Assembly (NCBI GenBank): GCA_023392285.1
Contig: JAEVZK010000041.1
Span: 1 to 46,012 of the forward strand
Direction of reading: 5' to 3'
From: Armatimonadota bacterium
GTDB taxonomy: Bacteria; Armatimonadota; Fimbriimonadia; Fimbriimonadales; Fimbriimonadaceae
Length of the DNA stretch: 46,012 nucleotides
Below, piece by piece: positions 26,121 through 33,230 of the stretch. Both the position numbers and the translations under genes were made by a program. The notes under the pieces are model-generated. The model was not told the origin of the DNA, did not search any database, and saw only the letters and a program-made list of their open reading frames with translations. Numbering within the stretch: the first letter of the stretch is position 1; every line of letters begins with the position of its first letter.

Positions 26121-26504
26121 ATGCAACGCCATCCGAAACCACCTGCATGCATGCAGAGTCGAACACCCGTGATCAAGCTGCTGCCCATCATAAAGACGCT
26201 GAGACGCTACTGGAGGATGACCCAAGATCCTCGAACACCTCCAGTGGTTCGGGGACTGATTTGGCTCGGTATCGCCGCTACCATTGCACCCAAGAAAGTT
26301 CTGCCTAAGAACGTGCCGGGTCTGGGCTTGATCGATGATGCCGCACTTGTGCCTTCGATCATCGCGTTGGCGATGGTTCTCATCCCTAAAGAAGTGAAAG
26401 AGAAGTACGACCGCATGGAGAAGAGGGAGATCAAGACCGCCAAGGTGGAGGGTGCGGTCCAGGCAAACGTGGCCGAAGCGAAGGGTGCCGAAGCCGTCAA
26501 CTAG
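26121..26504 (+). CDS. Small membrane protein, divergent DUF1232 (YkvA-like)
   Basis: A 127 aa protein. After a basic N-terminus, residues about 42-98 hold two hydrophobic segments with PGLGLIDDAALVPSIIALAMVLIP. This matches the core of DUF1232, whose consensus is P-x-x-GxxDDA followed by a hydrophobic helix. The first half of the DUF1232 motif (DLIPD) is replaced by KVLPKN. The tail is a charged helix (EVKEKYDRMEKREIKTAKVEG). The start is uncertain: ATG at 26121, 26151 or 26217 are all possible and none has a clear ribosome site. The gene is followed after 54 bases by a canonical DUF1232 gene, so the two look like a diverged pair. Function is unknown. Confidence 0.7.
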   Translation: MQRHPKPPACMQSRTPVIKLLPIIKTLRRYWRMTQDPRTPPVVRGLIWLGIAATIAPKKVLPKNVPGLGLIDDAALVPSIIALAMVLIPKEVKEKYDRMEKREIKTAKVEGAVQANVAEAKGAEAVN

Positions 26505-26558
26505 TGCAATTGACCTATCATTTCTCCTTCACGCTGCGGCGCACGTAGCAAAGAACAG

Positions 26559-26777
26559 ATGGGCATGACTCGCATATCCTCCTCAAAAACCCCGTGGGGC
26601 GCGATCTTCAGCCTGATCGTTGCCCTACTCTACGGAGCATCGCCCATCGACTTAATTCCGGACGTCATTCCCGTCATCGGATGGGTAGACGATGCGTTCA
26701 TTGTGCCGCTTTTCATCGTCCTGGCCATCTTGCAATGGCGCCGCATGCGCAAAGCGCGGCGACTAGCTCTCAAATAG
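26559..26777 (+). CDS. DUF1232 (YkvA-like) small membrane protein
   Basis: A 72 aa protein with the full DUF1232 signature: YGASPIDLIPDVIPVIGWVD then DAFIVPLFIVLAI, spanning two hydrophobic segments, with a basic C-terminus (RRMRKARRL). Members are small inner-membrane proteins of unknown function. A second ATG at 26565 is an alternative start. The gene's 3' end overlaps the convergent ftsY by 15 bases. Confidence 0.85.
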   Translation: MGMTRISSSKTPWGAIFSLIVALLYGASPIDLIPDVIPVIGWVDDAFIVPLFIVLAILQWRRMRKARRLALK

Positions 26778-27638
26778 CTGCTCCGCGAACTCCTTTGGCT
26801 TGAAATCCTTGAGATCACCGACTTTCTCGCCTGTGCCAATGAGCTTGATCGGAATCTTTAGGCGATCATAAACTCCGATCAGGGCCCCGCCTCGGGCGGT
26901 CCCGTCGATCTTCGTCAGAATGAGCCCGGTCACTCCAGCCGTTTTCTTAAATTCCTCCGCCTGCCGAATGGCGTTCTGTCCGGTGTTCGCATCAAGTACG
27001 AGCAACACTTCGTCTGGCTTTCGCCCGAGGGCCTTCTCAGCCACGCGAGCAATCTTCTCCAGTTCGCCCATGAGGTTGCCCTTGCTGTGCTGTCGCCCAG
27101 CCGTGTCTGCCAGCACGAAATCGGCTTTGCGGGCTTTCGCTGCCTGGATCGCATCGAAGATCACTGCGCTGGAGTCTGAGCCGGGCTGAGCTTTGACGAT
27201 CTCACTTCCTGTCCGCTCTGCCCACACCTGCAGCTGTTCAATCGCTGCGGCCCGAAACGTATCGCCGGCAGCCAAGACCACTTTGAATCCTCTCTTTGTC
27301 AACAGGTTGGCGACTTTGGCGATAGAGGTCGTCTTCCCGACGCCATTGACTCCCACGAAAATGAATAGGCTGGGAGCTTCGTCGCTCATTTCTAGGCCGA
27401 CGGCTTTTTGCTGCTGAAAACGTTCTGCGATCGCCTGTTTGAGGCGCTCCCGCATCCGGATCGGGTCCGTGATTTTCTCCTCTCTCACAAACCGACGCAG
27501 ATCATTAAGGATCTCCTGTGCCGTTGTTACGTGAGTGTCAGCCTGCAGCAGCGCCTCTTCAAGTTCCTCATAGAACTCGTCGTCGATCACTCCTCGACCC
27601 ATCATGCGGTCGACGCGCTGCATCAGGTTTTTAAACAT
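26763..27638 (-). CDS. ftsY: Signal recognition particle receptor FtsY
   Basis: An SRP GTPase that docks ribosome-SRP complexes at the inner membrane. The N domain is at residues about 1-85. The G domain has G1 (GVNGVGKTTSIAK), DTFRAAAIEQL, G3 (ADTAGRQHS), G4 (TKIDGTARGG) and the closing GTGEKVGDLKDFKP. At 291 aa it is a short FtsY, without the acidic A domain of E. coli. It is the last gene of the sufC-to-ftsY run, starting 24 bases after csaA. Its 3' end overlaps the convergent DUF1232 gene. Confidence 0.97.
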   Translation of the reverse strand: MFKNLMQRVDRMMGRGVIDDEFYEELEEALLQADTHVTTAQEILNDLRRFVREEKITDPIRMRERLKQAIAERFQQQKAVGLEMSDEAPSLFIFVGVNGVGKTTSIAKVANLLTKRGFKVVLAAGDTFRAAAIEQLQVWAERTGSEIVKAQPGSDSSAVIFDAIQAAKARKADFVLADTAGRQHSKGNLMGELEKIARVAEKALGRKPDEVLLVLDANTGQNAIRQAEEFKKTAGVTGLILTKIDGTARGGALIGVYDRLKIPIKLIGTGEKVGDLKDFKPKEFAEQLFES

Positions 27639-27662
27639 TACTGGAGAGAAGGATACCGAGAG

Positions 27663-27998
27663 TCAGTACAGACGGGAGCCGTTTGGCACCTCATGGTCAG
27701 GCGAAACAAGGCTCACCCTTCCATCGGCGTCTGAGACACCGGTGACGAGGCACTCCGAGGCAAAACCCGCGATCCGCTTAACCGGAAAATTGATGACTGC
27801 GATCACTTGTTTCCCGACCAAATCTGCCGTTAGGTAGAGATCGGTGATCTGGGCAGAACTACGCTTGATTCCAAACTCACCGAAGTCGATCGTCAACTTG
27901 TAGGCAGACTTTCTCGCCTCAGGAAAATCTTCCACAGCCAATATGGTGCCGACGCGCATGTCGATGGACTGAAAATCGTCCCAGGAAGCTTCTTTCAT
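27663..27998 (-). CDS. csaA: CsaA-type tRNA-binding / chaperone protein
   Basis: A 111 aa protein forming a single OB-fold EMAP/MetRS-C-type tRNA-binding domain: DFQSIDMRVGTILAVEDFPE, KSAYKLTIDFGEFGIKRSSA, VGKQVIAVINFP and the ending EVPNGSRLY. CsaA is reported as an export-related chaperone and tRNA-binding protein. The frame is open to 28028, but the ATG at 27998 overlaps the upstream gene's stop by 4 bases (ATGA) and gives the family length. Its place between Fe-S genes and ftsY, another export factor, is notable. Confidence 0.92.
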   Translation of the reverse strand: MKEASWDDFQSIDMRVGTILAVEDFPEARKSAYKLTIDFGEFGIKRSSAQITDLYLTADLVGKQVIAVINFPVKRIAGFASECLVTGVSDADGRVSLVSPDHEVPNGSRLY

Positions 27999-28345
27999 CG
28001 AGGCTTCGGCGTGAAGCTGGTCCCACACCCACAGCTTCGCGCCGCATTGGGATTATCGAACACGAAGCCGCCGCCGATCAAATTGCCGGTCCACTTCAAA
28101 GTTGAACCGGTCAAGAACTTTGCCGACTTGGAGTCACAAACGACCGGCACACCCGCGAAATCGTGTGCTAAGTCGATTTCCTTCCGATCGGTGTCGATTT
28201 GGATCACGTACTCAAGCCCAGAACAACCGCCACCCTTGACTCCAACCCTCAGGAAAGCATCTGCGCGCCCGTCTTTTGAGAGCAGTTTCGAGATTCGCGT
28301 CAAGGCATCTTCTGAGATATCGATCGGGAAAGCAGTTTCGTTCAT
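27995..28345 (-). CDS. A-type iron-sulfur carrier (SufA/ErpA/IscA family)
   Basis: A 116 aa Fe-S carrier or scaffold with the three invariant cysteines in place: GGCSGLEY (first Cys) and SCGCGTSF (last two). The fold is typical: FPIDISEDALTRISKLL, then RVGVKGGGCSGLEYVIQID. It probably takes clusters from the SUF scaffold to apo-proteins. Both ends overlap neighbours by 4 bases (the Rrf2 gene upstream, csaA downstream). SufA, ErpA and IscA cannot be told apart from sequence alone. Confidence 0.93.
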   Translation of the reverse strand: MNETAFPIDISEDALTRISKLLSKDGRADAFLRVGVKGGGCSGLEYVIQIDTDRKEIDLAHDFAGVPVVCDSKSAKFLTGSTLKWTGNLIGGGFVFDNPNAARSCGCGTSFTPKPR

Positions 28346-28806
28346 CGAATGATTTTCTCCCTCGCGGGGACTTCAAGATGAAATTGCACATTTGACTCGC
28401 GCATCAGTTCATCGAGGGTGATGTGATTCAGCACGGAGTCGATTGCGGACTGCACGTTCTCCCACAATGTCTTCACCGCGCAATCAGCAGAGTGCGAGCA
28501 AATGGCGTGGCTGCCGACGTGACGGTCACAGAACTCTTCATCGTAGAGCTTGCCCCCAAGCGCCTCGAGAACCTCTCCAACGATGATTTCTTTGGGTGGC
28601 CGCGCAATCGTGTATCCCCCCGATTGCCCCCGCGTGCTTGTAATAAAATCCGCCTTTCGCAAGATCATGAGCAGCTTCGCCACGTGAGGAATTGACAGCC
28701 CCTCTTGGCTGCTAATCTCTGGGATGGTCGCCGACCCGCTGGTCCCCTGCTTGGCCACCTGGATCAGGCACCTGAGACCATATTCCTCTTGCGTAGAAAA
28801 TTTCAT
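28342..28806 (-). CDS. Rrf2 family transcriptional regulator, putative Fe-S sensor
   Basis: A 154 aa winged-helix protein starting MKFSTQEEYGLRCLIQVAKQ, a typical Rrf2/IscR N-terminus. It has the recognition region SIPHVAKLLMILRKADFITS and the wing TRGQSGGYTIARPP. A cysteine cluster (EEFCDRH, then AICSHSADC) sits where IscR-type sensors bind a [2Fe-2S] cluster. Encoded inside the SUF operon, it probably autoregulates the operon in response to Fe-S status. The TTGACTTAAAAGTCAA palindrome before sufC is the natural target candidate. The two downstream genes overlap it in series. Confidence 0.93.
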   Translation of the reverse strand: MKFSTQEEYGLRCLIQVAKQGTSGSATIPEISSQEGLSIPHVAKLLMILRKADFITSTRGQSGGYTIARPPKEIIVGEVLEALGGKLYDEEFCDRHVGSHAICSHSADCAVKTLWENVQSAIDSVLNHITLDELMRESNVQFHLEVPAREKIIR

Positions 28807-28808
28807 CG

Positions 28809-29171
28809 CTAAATCAAGCCTAACATCAACTTCACTTCTTCACTCATCATTTCGATGCTGAATGGAGGTTCCCAAGTCAACTCGACGGATACTTTTCCTA
28901 CGCCGGGAGTTTGACGAGCCGCTTCCTCGACTTCCCCCGGCAGCGAGCCCGCAACCGGACACATTGGGCTGGTAAGGGTCATCACGATATGGACGTTCTT
29001 CTCGTCATCGACTTGAATGTCGTAAATCAGACCAAGATCGTAGACGTTAACGGGAATTTCCGGATCGTAGACGGACCGGATCTGCTCCGCCACCTCGTTC
29101 GCAAAGAGATTTTTCTCGATCGAAGATAGTGGCCGTGCCTCTTCCCTCTTGAATTCAACCGGTTCCGGCAT
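28809..29171 (-). CDS. sufT: SufT / MIP18 (DUF59) family Fe-S assembly factor
   Basis: A 120 aa protein with the DUF59 core: QIRSVYDPEIPVNVYDLGLI, TLTSPMCPVAGSLPGEVEEA and VSVELTWEPPFSIEMMSEE. The single conserved Cys lies in SPMCPV. SufT-type proteins act as auxiliary factors in Fe-S maturation. The frame is open up to 29240, but the ATG at 29171 overlaps the sufU stop (TAATG) and removes the non-homologous N-terminus. It lies between sufU and the Rrf2 gene. Confidence 0.92.
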   Translation of the reverse strand: MPEPVEFKREEARPLSSIEKNLFANEVAEQIRSVYDPEIPVNVYDLGLIYDIQVDDEKNVHIVMTLTSPMCPVAGSLPGEVEEAARQTPGVGKVSVELTWEPPFSIEMMSEEVKLMLGLI

Positions 29172-29620
29172 TATTCGGTACTCACTTTGTCGCTTCCCAA
29201 TATAGCGGCGTGGAAGGTGTGCCAAGGAAGAGTCGCACACTTGATTCTGACCGGATGTTCTCGAACCCCCGCCAATACTTCCAGTTCACCGAGACTGCTA
29301 TAGTCTTTCGACTCCCCAACCTCGGTGACCATTGCCTGAAATCGCCTGAACATCTCTTCTGCTTCGGCGACCGTCCTTCCCTTCACGGCCTCGGTCATCA
29401 GCGAGGCGCTTGCTGTAGAAATCGCGCATCCCTGACCTTCGAAGGCGATATCTTCTACTAGGCCGTCCTTCGTCAGGAGGGTGACTTTAACCTGATCCCC
29501 ACATAAGGGGTTATGTCCTTCCGCCTCTCCATTGTGGTTCGGGAGAGTCCCACGGTTGCGCGGGTGTTTGTTGTGATCCAGGATGATGTCCTGATACAGC
29601 TCCCGAAGCTCAGCATTCAT
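29171..29620 (-). CDS. sufU: SufU / IscU-like sulfur-transfer and scaffold protein
   Basis: A 149 aa protein of the SufU type. It has LYQDIILDHNKHPRNRG at the N-terminus and the ligands Cys (NPLCGDQ), Asp (CGDQ), Cys (GQGCAIS) and Cys (RIKCATLPW). The spacing with the extra segment before the third Cys (about residues 95-120, EEMFRRFQAMVTE) is that of zinc-containing SufU, which accepts sulfur from SufS. The start overlaps the sufS stop by 4 bases, consistent with SufS-SufU as an enzyme pair. Confidence 0.95.
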   Translation of the reverse strand: MNAELRELYQDIILDHNKHPRNRGTLPNHNGEAEGHNPLCGDQVKVTLLTKDGLVEDIAFEGQGCAISTASASLMTEAVKGRTVAEAEEMFRRFQAMVTEVGESKDYSSLGELEVLAGVREHPVRIKCATLPWHTFHAAILGSDKVSTE

Positions 29621-31005
29621 TTGAACATCTCCACGACTTTCTTGACTCCAGACACAAGCGCATCGACCTCGTCACGCGTATTGTAATACGCGAAGCTGGC
29701 TCGCGCCGTCGCAGGCAAACCTAGCCTCTTCATGAGCGGCATGCAGCAATGGTGCCCTGCCCGGATCGCCACACCCTCAGAGTTCAGGATGGTTCCGATG
29801 TCGTGTGGGTGAGCGCAATCTAGGACGAAGGAGAGGACCGAGGCTTTTCGCTCGGCCGTGCCAATGATTCGCAGCCCCGGGATCTGGCTCATTTGCTCAG
29901 TTGCGTAGGTCAACAAATCTTGCTCAGCCTCGGCCATGGCTTCAAAAGCAGCGGACAACTCTTCCTTTTGCGAGGGCTCGGTGGATGTGAAGGTGGCCAT
30001 CTCCAGCCTCATCTGCCGGATGCGAGATTTCGCTTCGTCGATCGAAATCTCAGGAGAGGCGAGATTGACCGGCGAAGGCGCGAGTGACTTCAAATAATCG
30101 ATCGCAGCTCCTAATCCGATTACCCCGGCCACATTGGGCGTTCCCGCTTCAAACTTGGCTGGCAGAGGAGCAAAGCGCGTATTCTCGAATGCCACGGACT
30201 CGATCATGTCGCCGCCTCCTTGATAAGGCGGAAAGCTTTCCAGTAGTTCCTGCTTGCCGTAAAGCACGCCGACACCGGTCGGAGCGTAGATTTTGTGGCA
30301 TGAAAGCGTGTAGAAGTCAGCGTCAAGGTCATTGACGTCGAGTCGGAGATGTGGGCCGGCCTGCGCTCCGTCTACCAGAACCAGCGCTCCCGCGCGGTGG
30401 GCCATCTCGATCATCTTCTTCACTGGATTGATCGTTCCCAATGCGTTTGAGATGTGAACGATCCCGACGATCTTCACCGGCTGCTCATTCAGGAGCTTCG
30501 CGTATGCCTCCAGATCAAGTTCCCCGTTGTCGAGCATCGGGATGACTTTGATCTGCGCCCCCGTTTTGATCGCCGCGAGCTGCCACGGAACGATATCGCT
30601 ATGGTGCTCCATTTGGCTCAAGAGAATCACATCGCCAGCTTGGAGCGGCTTTGCCGCAGTTCCGAGCCAAAGCGCGCTCGGACTGGAGAAGGCATTGGCG
30701 ACCAGGTTGATGCCTTCAGTGCAGCCCTTGGTAAAAATAATCTCTTTGGCCAAGATCGCATTTAGAAACGACCGCACCTTTTCTCGCGCTTCATCAAACT
30801 GCTTGGTCGATTTCTCGCTGAGGAAGTGGACCCCGCGATGCACGTTTGCATTGCTTTCTCGGTAAAAACGGTCAACGGCCTCCAAGACCGCCAGCGGCTT
30901 TTGACTGGTTGCCGCGTTATCGAGGTAGGCGAGCGGCTTCTCCCCGACCCGTTGATTGAGGATCGGGAAGCTGCCTCTAATTTTCTGGATATCTAATGAT
31001 CCCAT
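29617..31005 (-). CDS. sufS: Cysteine desulfurase SufS with internal insertion
   Basis: A PLP enzyme releasing sulfur from cysteine to SufU. Class V landmarks are intact: FTKGCTEGINLVANAFS, MEHHSDIVPWQLAA, VDGAQAGPHLRLD, the PLP lysine in LSCHKIYAPTGVGVLYG, and the active-site Cys in IRAGHHCCMPLMKR. At 462 aa it is about 50 aa longer than usual. A charged helical insertion at about residues 309-355 (EISIDEAKSRIRQMRLEM and following) separates AIDYLKSL from EAEQDLLTYA, segments that are nearly adjacent in other SufS proteins. A shorter insertion occurs after NAFSS. It starts 25 bases after sufD. Confidence 0.96.
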   Translation of the reverse strand: MGSLDIQKIRGSFPILNQRVGEKPLAYLDNAATSQKPLAVLEAVDRFYRESNANVHRGVHFLSEKSTKQFDEAREKVRSFLNAILAKEIIFTKGCTEGINLVANAFSSPSALWLGTAAKPLQAGDVILLSQMEHHSDIVPWQLAAIKTGAQIKVIPMLDNGELDLEAYAKLLNEQPVKIVGIVHISNALGTINPVKKMIEMAHRAGALVLVDGAQAGPHLRLDVNDLDADFYTLSCHKIYAPTGVGVLYGKQELLESFPPYQGGGDMIESVAFENTRFAPLPAKFEAGTPNVAGVIGLGAAIDYLKSLAPSPVNLASPEISIDEAKSRIRQMRLEMATFTSTEPSQKEELSAAFEAMAEAEQDLLTYATEQMSQIPGLRIIGTAERKASVLSFVLDCAHPHDIGTILNSEGVAIRAGHHCCMPLMKRLGLPATARASFAYYNTRDEVDALVSGVKKVVEMFK

Positions 31006-31030
31006 GTCGACCTTAGCCGAAGATTTGTGT

Positions 31031-32374
31031 TCAGACTACTTCCGATGTACCGAGCTTTTGGAAAAGAAGCGCTTCGAGCGCCTCTCGCACAGGCTCGATG
31101 GTGATCTTCTCCAAGACCTCTGCGGCGAACGCGTAAACCAATAGTGACTCAGCTTCCTGCTTCGGTATGCCTCTCGCTCGAAGGTAGAAGAGAGCGTCCT
31201 CGCGCAGCTGGCCCACGGTGGCGCCATGCGTACATTTCACATCGTCCGCAAAAATTTCCAGCTGTGGCTTCGTATTGAAGGTCGCGGTTGGAGAAAGGAG
31301 AATCCCTTGATTAGTTTGCTTCGCATCCGTCTTCTGAGCGTCCTCGTAGACAAAAATCTTTCCATTGAAAATTCCTGTTGCGGTGTCTCTCAAGATCGTC
31401 TTGAACACTTCAAAGGAGTTGCAGTTCGGCTTGGCGTGATCAATTCGGGTGTGGTTGTCGATGACCTGCCGTCCAGTGCCGACGTTAGCTCCATTCAGCC
31501 ACGTTTCAGCCCCTTCTCCATCGACAAAAACGTTCAAGTCGTTGCGAACGATCGATCCACCGAAGTTGGCTGACGTGGACGTGTAGACGCTGCCTGCCTT
31601 CTGATCGACATAGATGCTCTTGACGTGAGTAGAGCCTTCCACTTCGTTGGTATAAACCACGTGCTCCACGACGGCGGCCGAGTCGATGCTGATCTCCGTT
31701 AGCCCGTCAGTGAACACCTTGCCGCCAAGTCCAATGTAGGATTCGATCAGCTTGACGCTGGCATTCTCGCCGATCACGACTAGATTGCGTGGGAACAGCG
31801 CCAGCTCCCCGTGCTCCGCTTTCTGAACATAGAGCAGATGGATACTGTCTTCGACCACGACCCCGCGCGGGACGATGACGACCGCCCCTTCAGTCAAGTA
31901 GGCATTGTTGAGGAAGACGAACCGCTCGTCATTGGTCGAGCCAAGCTTTCCCTCGTGGGTTGCGATCTTGCCGAGGTGCTCTAGAACCAGAGCTTCATGA
32001 CTCTCGAACGCCTCTTCGAGCGTCCCGACGAACACACCGCGAGGAAGATTGTGCAGTGTCGACAGTTCGGGCGCATACTGGCCATTCACGAACGCAATGG
32101 TGGTGGTCTCGAGAGCAGCGAGCGGCACATCCTTCAAATCAGCGCGACTAATTGTTGCGCCATATGCGGGCTCCAGCGTTGACTCGGTAACGTCCCGGAA
32201 AGACACGTACTTGAACTCTTCGTCTCGGAGGGTTGGGAATCCGACACGGCTGAATTTATTGAAGTTTTCCTCTCGGAACAGTTGAAGCGCGGTTGGGCCA
32301 TGAGCGTTCAGAACGCCCCGCATCTTGCTCCAATTGTCGATCAGGCTATGAGGTCTCGTCTGCAAATCGATCAT
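31031..32374 (-). CDS. sufD: SUF scaffold subunit SufD
   Basis: A 447 aa SufB/SufD-family beta-helix protein. It is SufD rather than SufB by its N-terminus (SRVGFPTLRDEEFKYVSFRD) and by the C-terminal FADDVKCTHGATVGQLREDA with the conserved Cys-Thr-His, followed by FYLRARGIPKQEA. SufD works with SufB and SufC to build clusters. It overlaps sufC by 4 bases. No sufB-like gene is present anywhere in this window, so SufB must be encoded elsewhere or this unit behaves differently. Confidence 0.95.
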   Translation of the reverse strand: MIDLQTRPHSLIDNWSKMRGVLNAHGPTALQLFREENFNKFSRVGFPTLRDEEFKYVSFRDVTESTLEPAYGATISRADLKDVPLAALETTTIAFVNGQYAPELSTLHNLPRGVFVGTLEEAFESHEALVLEHLGKIATHEGKLGSTNDERFVFLNNAYLTEGAVVIVPRGVVVEDSIHLLYVQKAEHGELALFPRNLVVIGENASVKLIESYIGLGGKVFTDGLTEISIDSAAVVEHVVYTNEVEGSTHVKSIYVDQKAGSVYTSTSANFGGSIVRNDLNVFVDGEGAETWLNGANVGTGRQVIDNHTRIDHAKPNCNSFEVFKTILRDTATGIFNGKIFVYEDAQKTDAKQTNQGILLSPTATFNTKPQLEIFADDVKCTHGATVGQLREDALFYLRARGIPKQEAESLLVYAFAAEVLEKITIEPVREALEALLFQKLGTSEVV

Positions 32375-33135
32375 GAGTTCGCGCCCACGGCAAGTTCATC
32401 CTCAATCCAGCCGTAGCCCTTCTCCTCCAACTCCAGGGCCAGTTCCTTGCCCCCGCTCTTGACAATCCGACCACCCATCAGGATGTGAACAAAATCAGGC
32501 ACGATGTAGTTGAGCAACCTTTGATAGTGAGTCACCACGATGATTCCGCGCTCGGGTGAGCGTAAGGCGTTCACTCCATTTGCAACGATTTTAAGCGCAT
32601 CGATGTCGAGTCCCGAATCGGTCTCATCGAGAACCGCCAGCTTCGGCTCTAAAACCGCCATCTGGAAAATCTCGTTGCGCTTCTTCTCGCCACCCGAGAA
32701 CCCTTCGTTCACGCTCCGGCTCATCAAAGATTGATCCAGTTCGAGCAGATCCATCTTGGACCGCATGTGCTTCATGAATTCGCCAGGGCCAAGTTCCTTC
32801 TCACCCCGATACTTGCGAGTTGCATTGGCTGCGGCGCGCAAGAAATAAGTGTTGGACACGCCGGGAATCTCCACTGGATATTGGAAAGCTAGGAACACTC
32901 CCTCGCCAGCTCGCTCTTCGGGATCTAGATCGAGGAGATCCTTTCCGTTAAGCTCGATCGAGCCTGAAGTAACCTCGTAGTCGCTCTTTCCCGCAATAAT
33001 GGAAGCGAGCGTCGACTTCCCGGAACCGTTTGGTCCCATGATTGCGTGCACCTCCCCCGGGTTAACGATCAAATTGATCCCCTTCAGAATTTCTTTGTCT
33101 TCGACCGAGGCGTGCAAATCTTTTATTTCTAGCAT
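32371..33135 (-). CDS. sufC: SUF ATPase SufC
   Basis: An ABC-type ATPase of the Fe-S scaffold complex. Motifs are Walker A (GPNGSGKSTLASIIAG), the signature (GFSGGEKKRNEI), Walker B (LAVLDETDSGLDIDAL) and the H-loop (VVTHYQRLLNYI). The Walker B form DETDSGLD with Thr is typical of SufC. I place the start at the ATG at 33135 (MLEIKDLH), the family's usual N-terminus; an ATG at 33147 is equally possible, and neither has a ribosome site, so the message may be nearly leaderless. It is the first gene of the SUF operon. sufD follows with an ATGA overlap. Confidence 0.95.
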   Translation of the reverse strand: MLEIKDLHASVEDKEILKGINLIVNPGEVHAIMGPNGSGKSTLASIIAGKSDYEVTSGSIELNGKDLLDLDPEERAGEGVFLAFQYPVEIPGVSNTYFLRAAANATRKYRGEKELGPGEFMKHMRSKMDLLELDQSLMSRSVNEGFSGGEKKRNEIFQMAVLEPKLAVLDETDSGLDIDALKIVANGVNALRSPERGIIVVTHYQRLLNYIVPDFVHILMGGRIVKSGGKELALELEEKGYGWIEDELAVGANS

Positions 33136-33162
33136 TTTGTCTACCATATTGTGGGCTTGAAG

Positions 33163-33178
33163 TTGACTTAAAAGTCAA
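33163..33178. promoter_or_regulatory. Palindrome upstream of sufC, candidate Rrf2 operator
   Basis: TTGACTTAAAAGTCAA is a perfect 16-base palindrome in the 83-base gap between divergent sufC and nhaA. On the minus strand its TTGACT half can also act as a -35 hexamer for sufC. The GACT...AGTC half-sites resemble those of IscR type 1 sites, although with a 4-base rather than 5-base centre. Binding is a prediction. Confidence 0.6.
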
Positions 33179-33230
33179 GTTAAGGCCCGTTCCGGCTGGG
33201 ACTCTCCTGCGCAGGTAAGGTTAGAATCCG

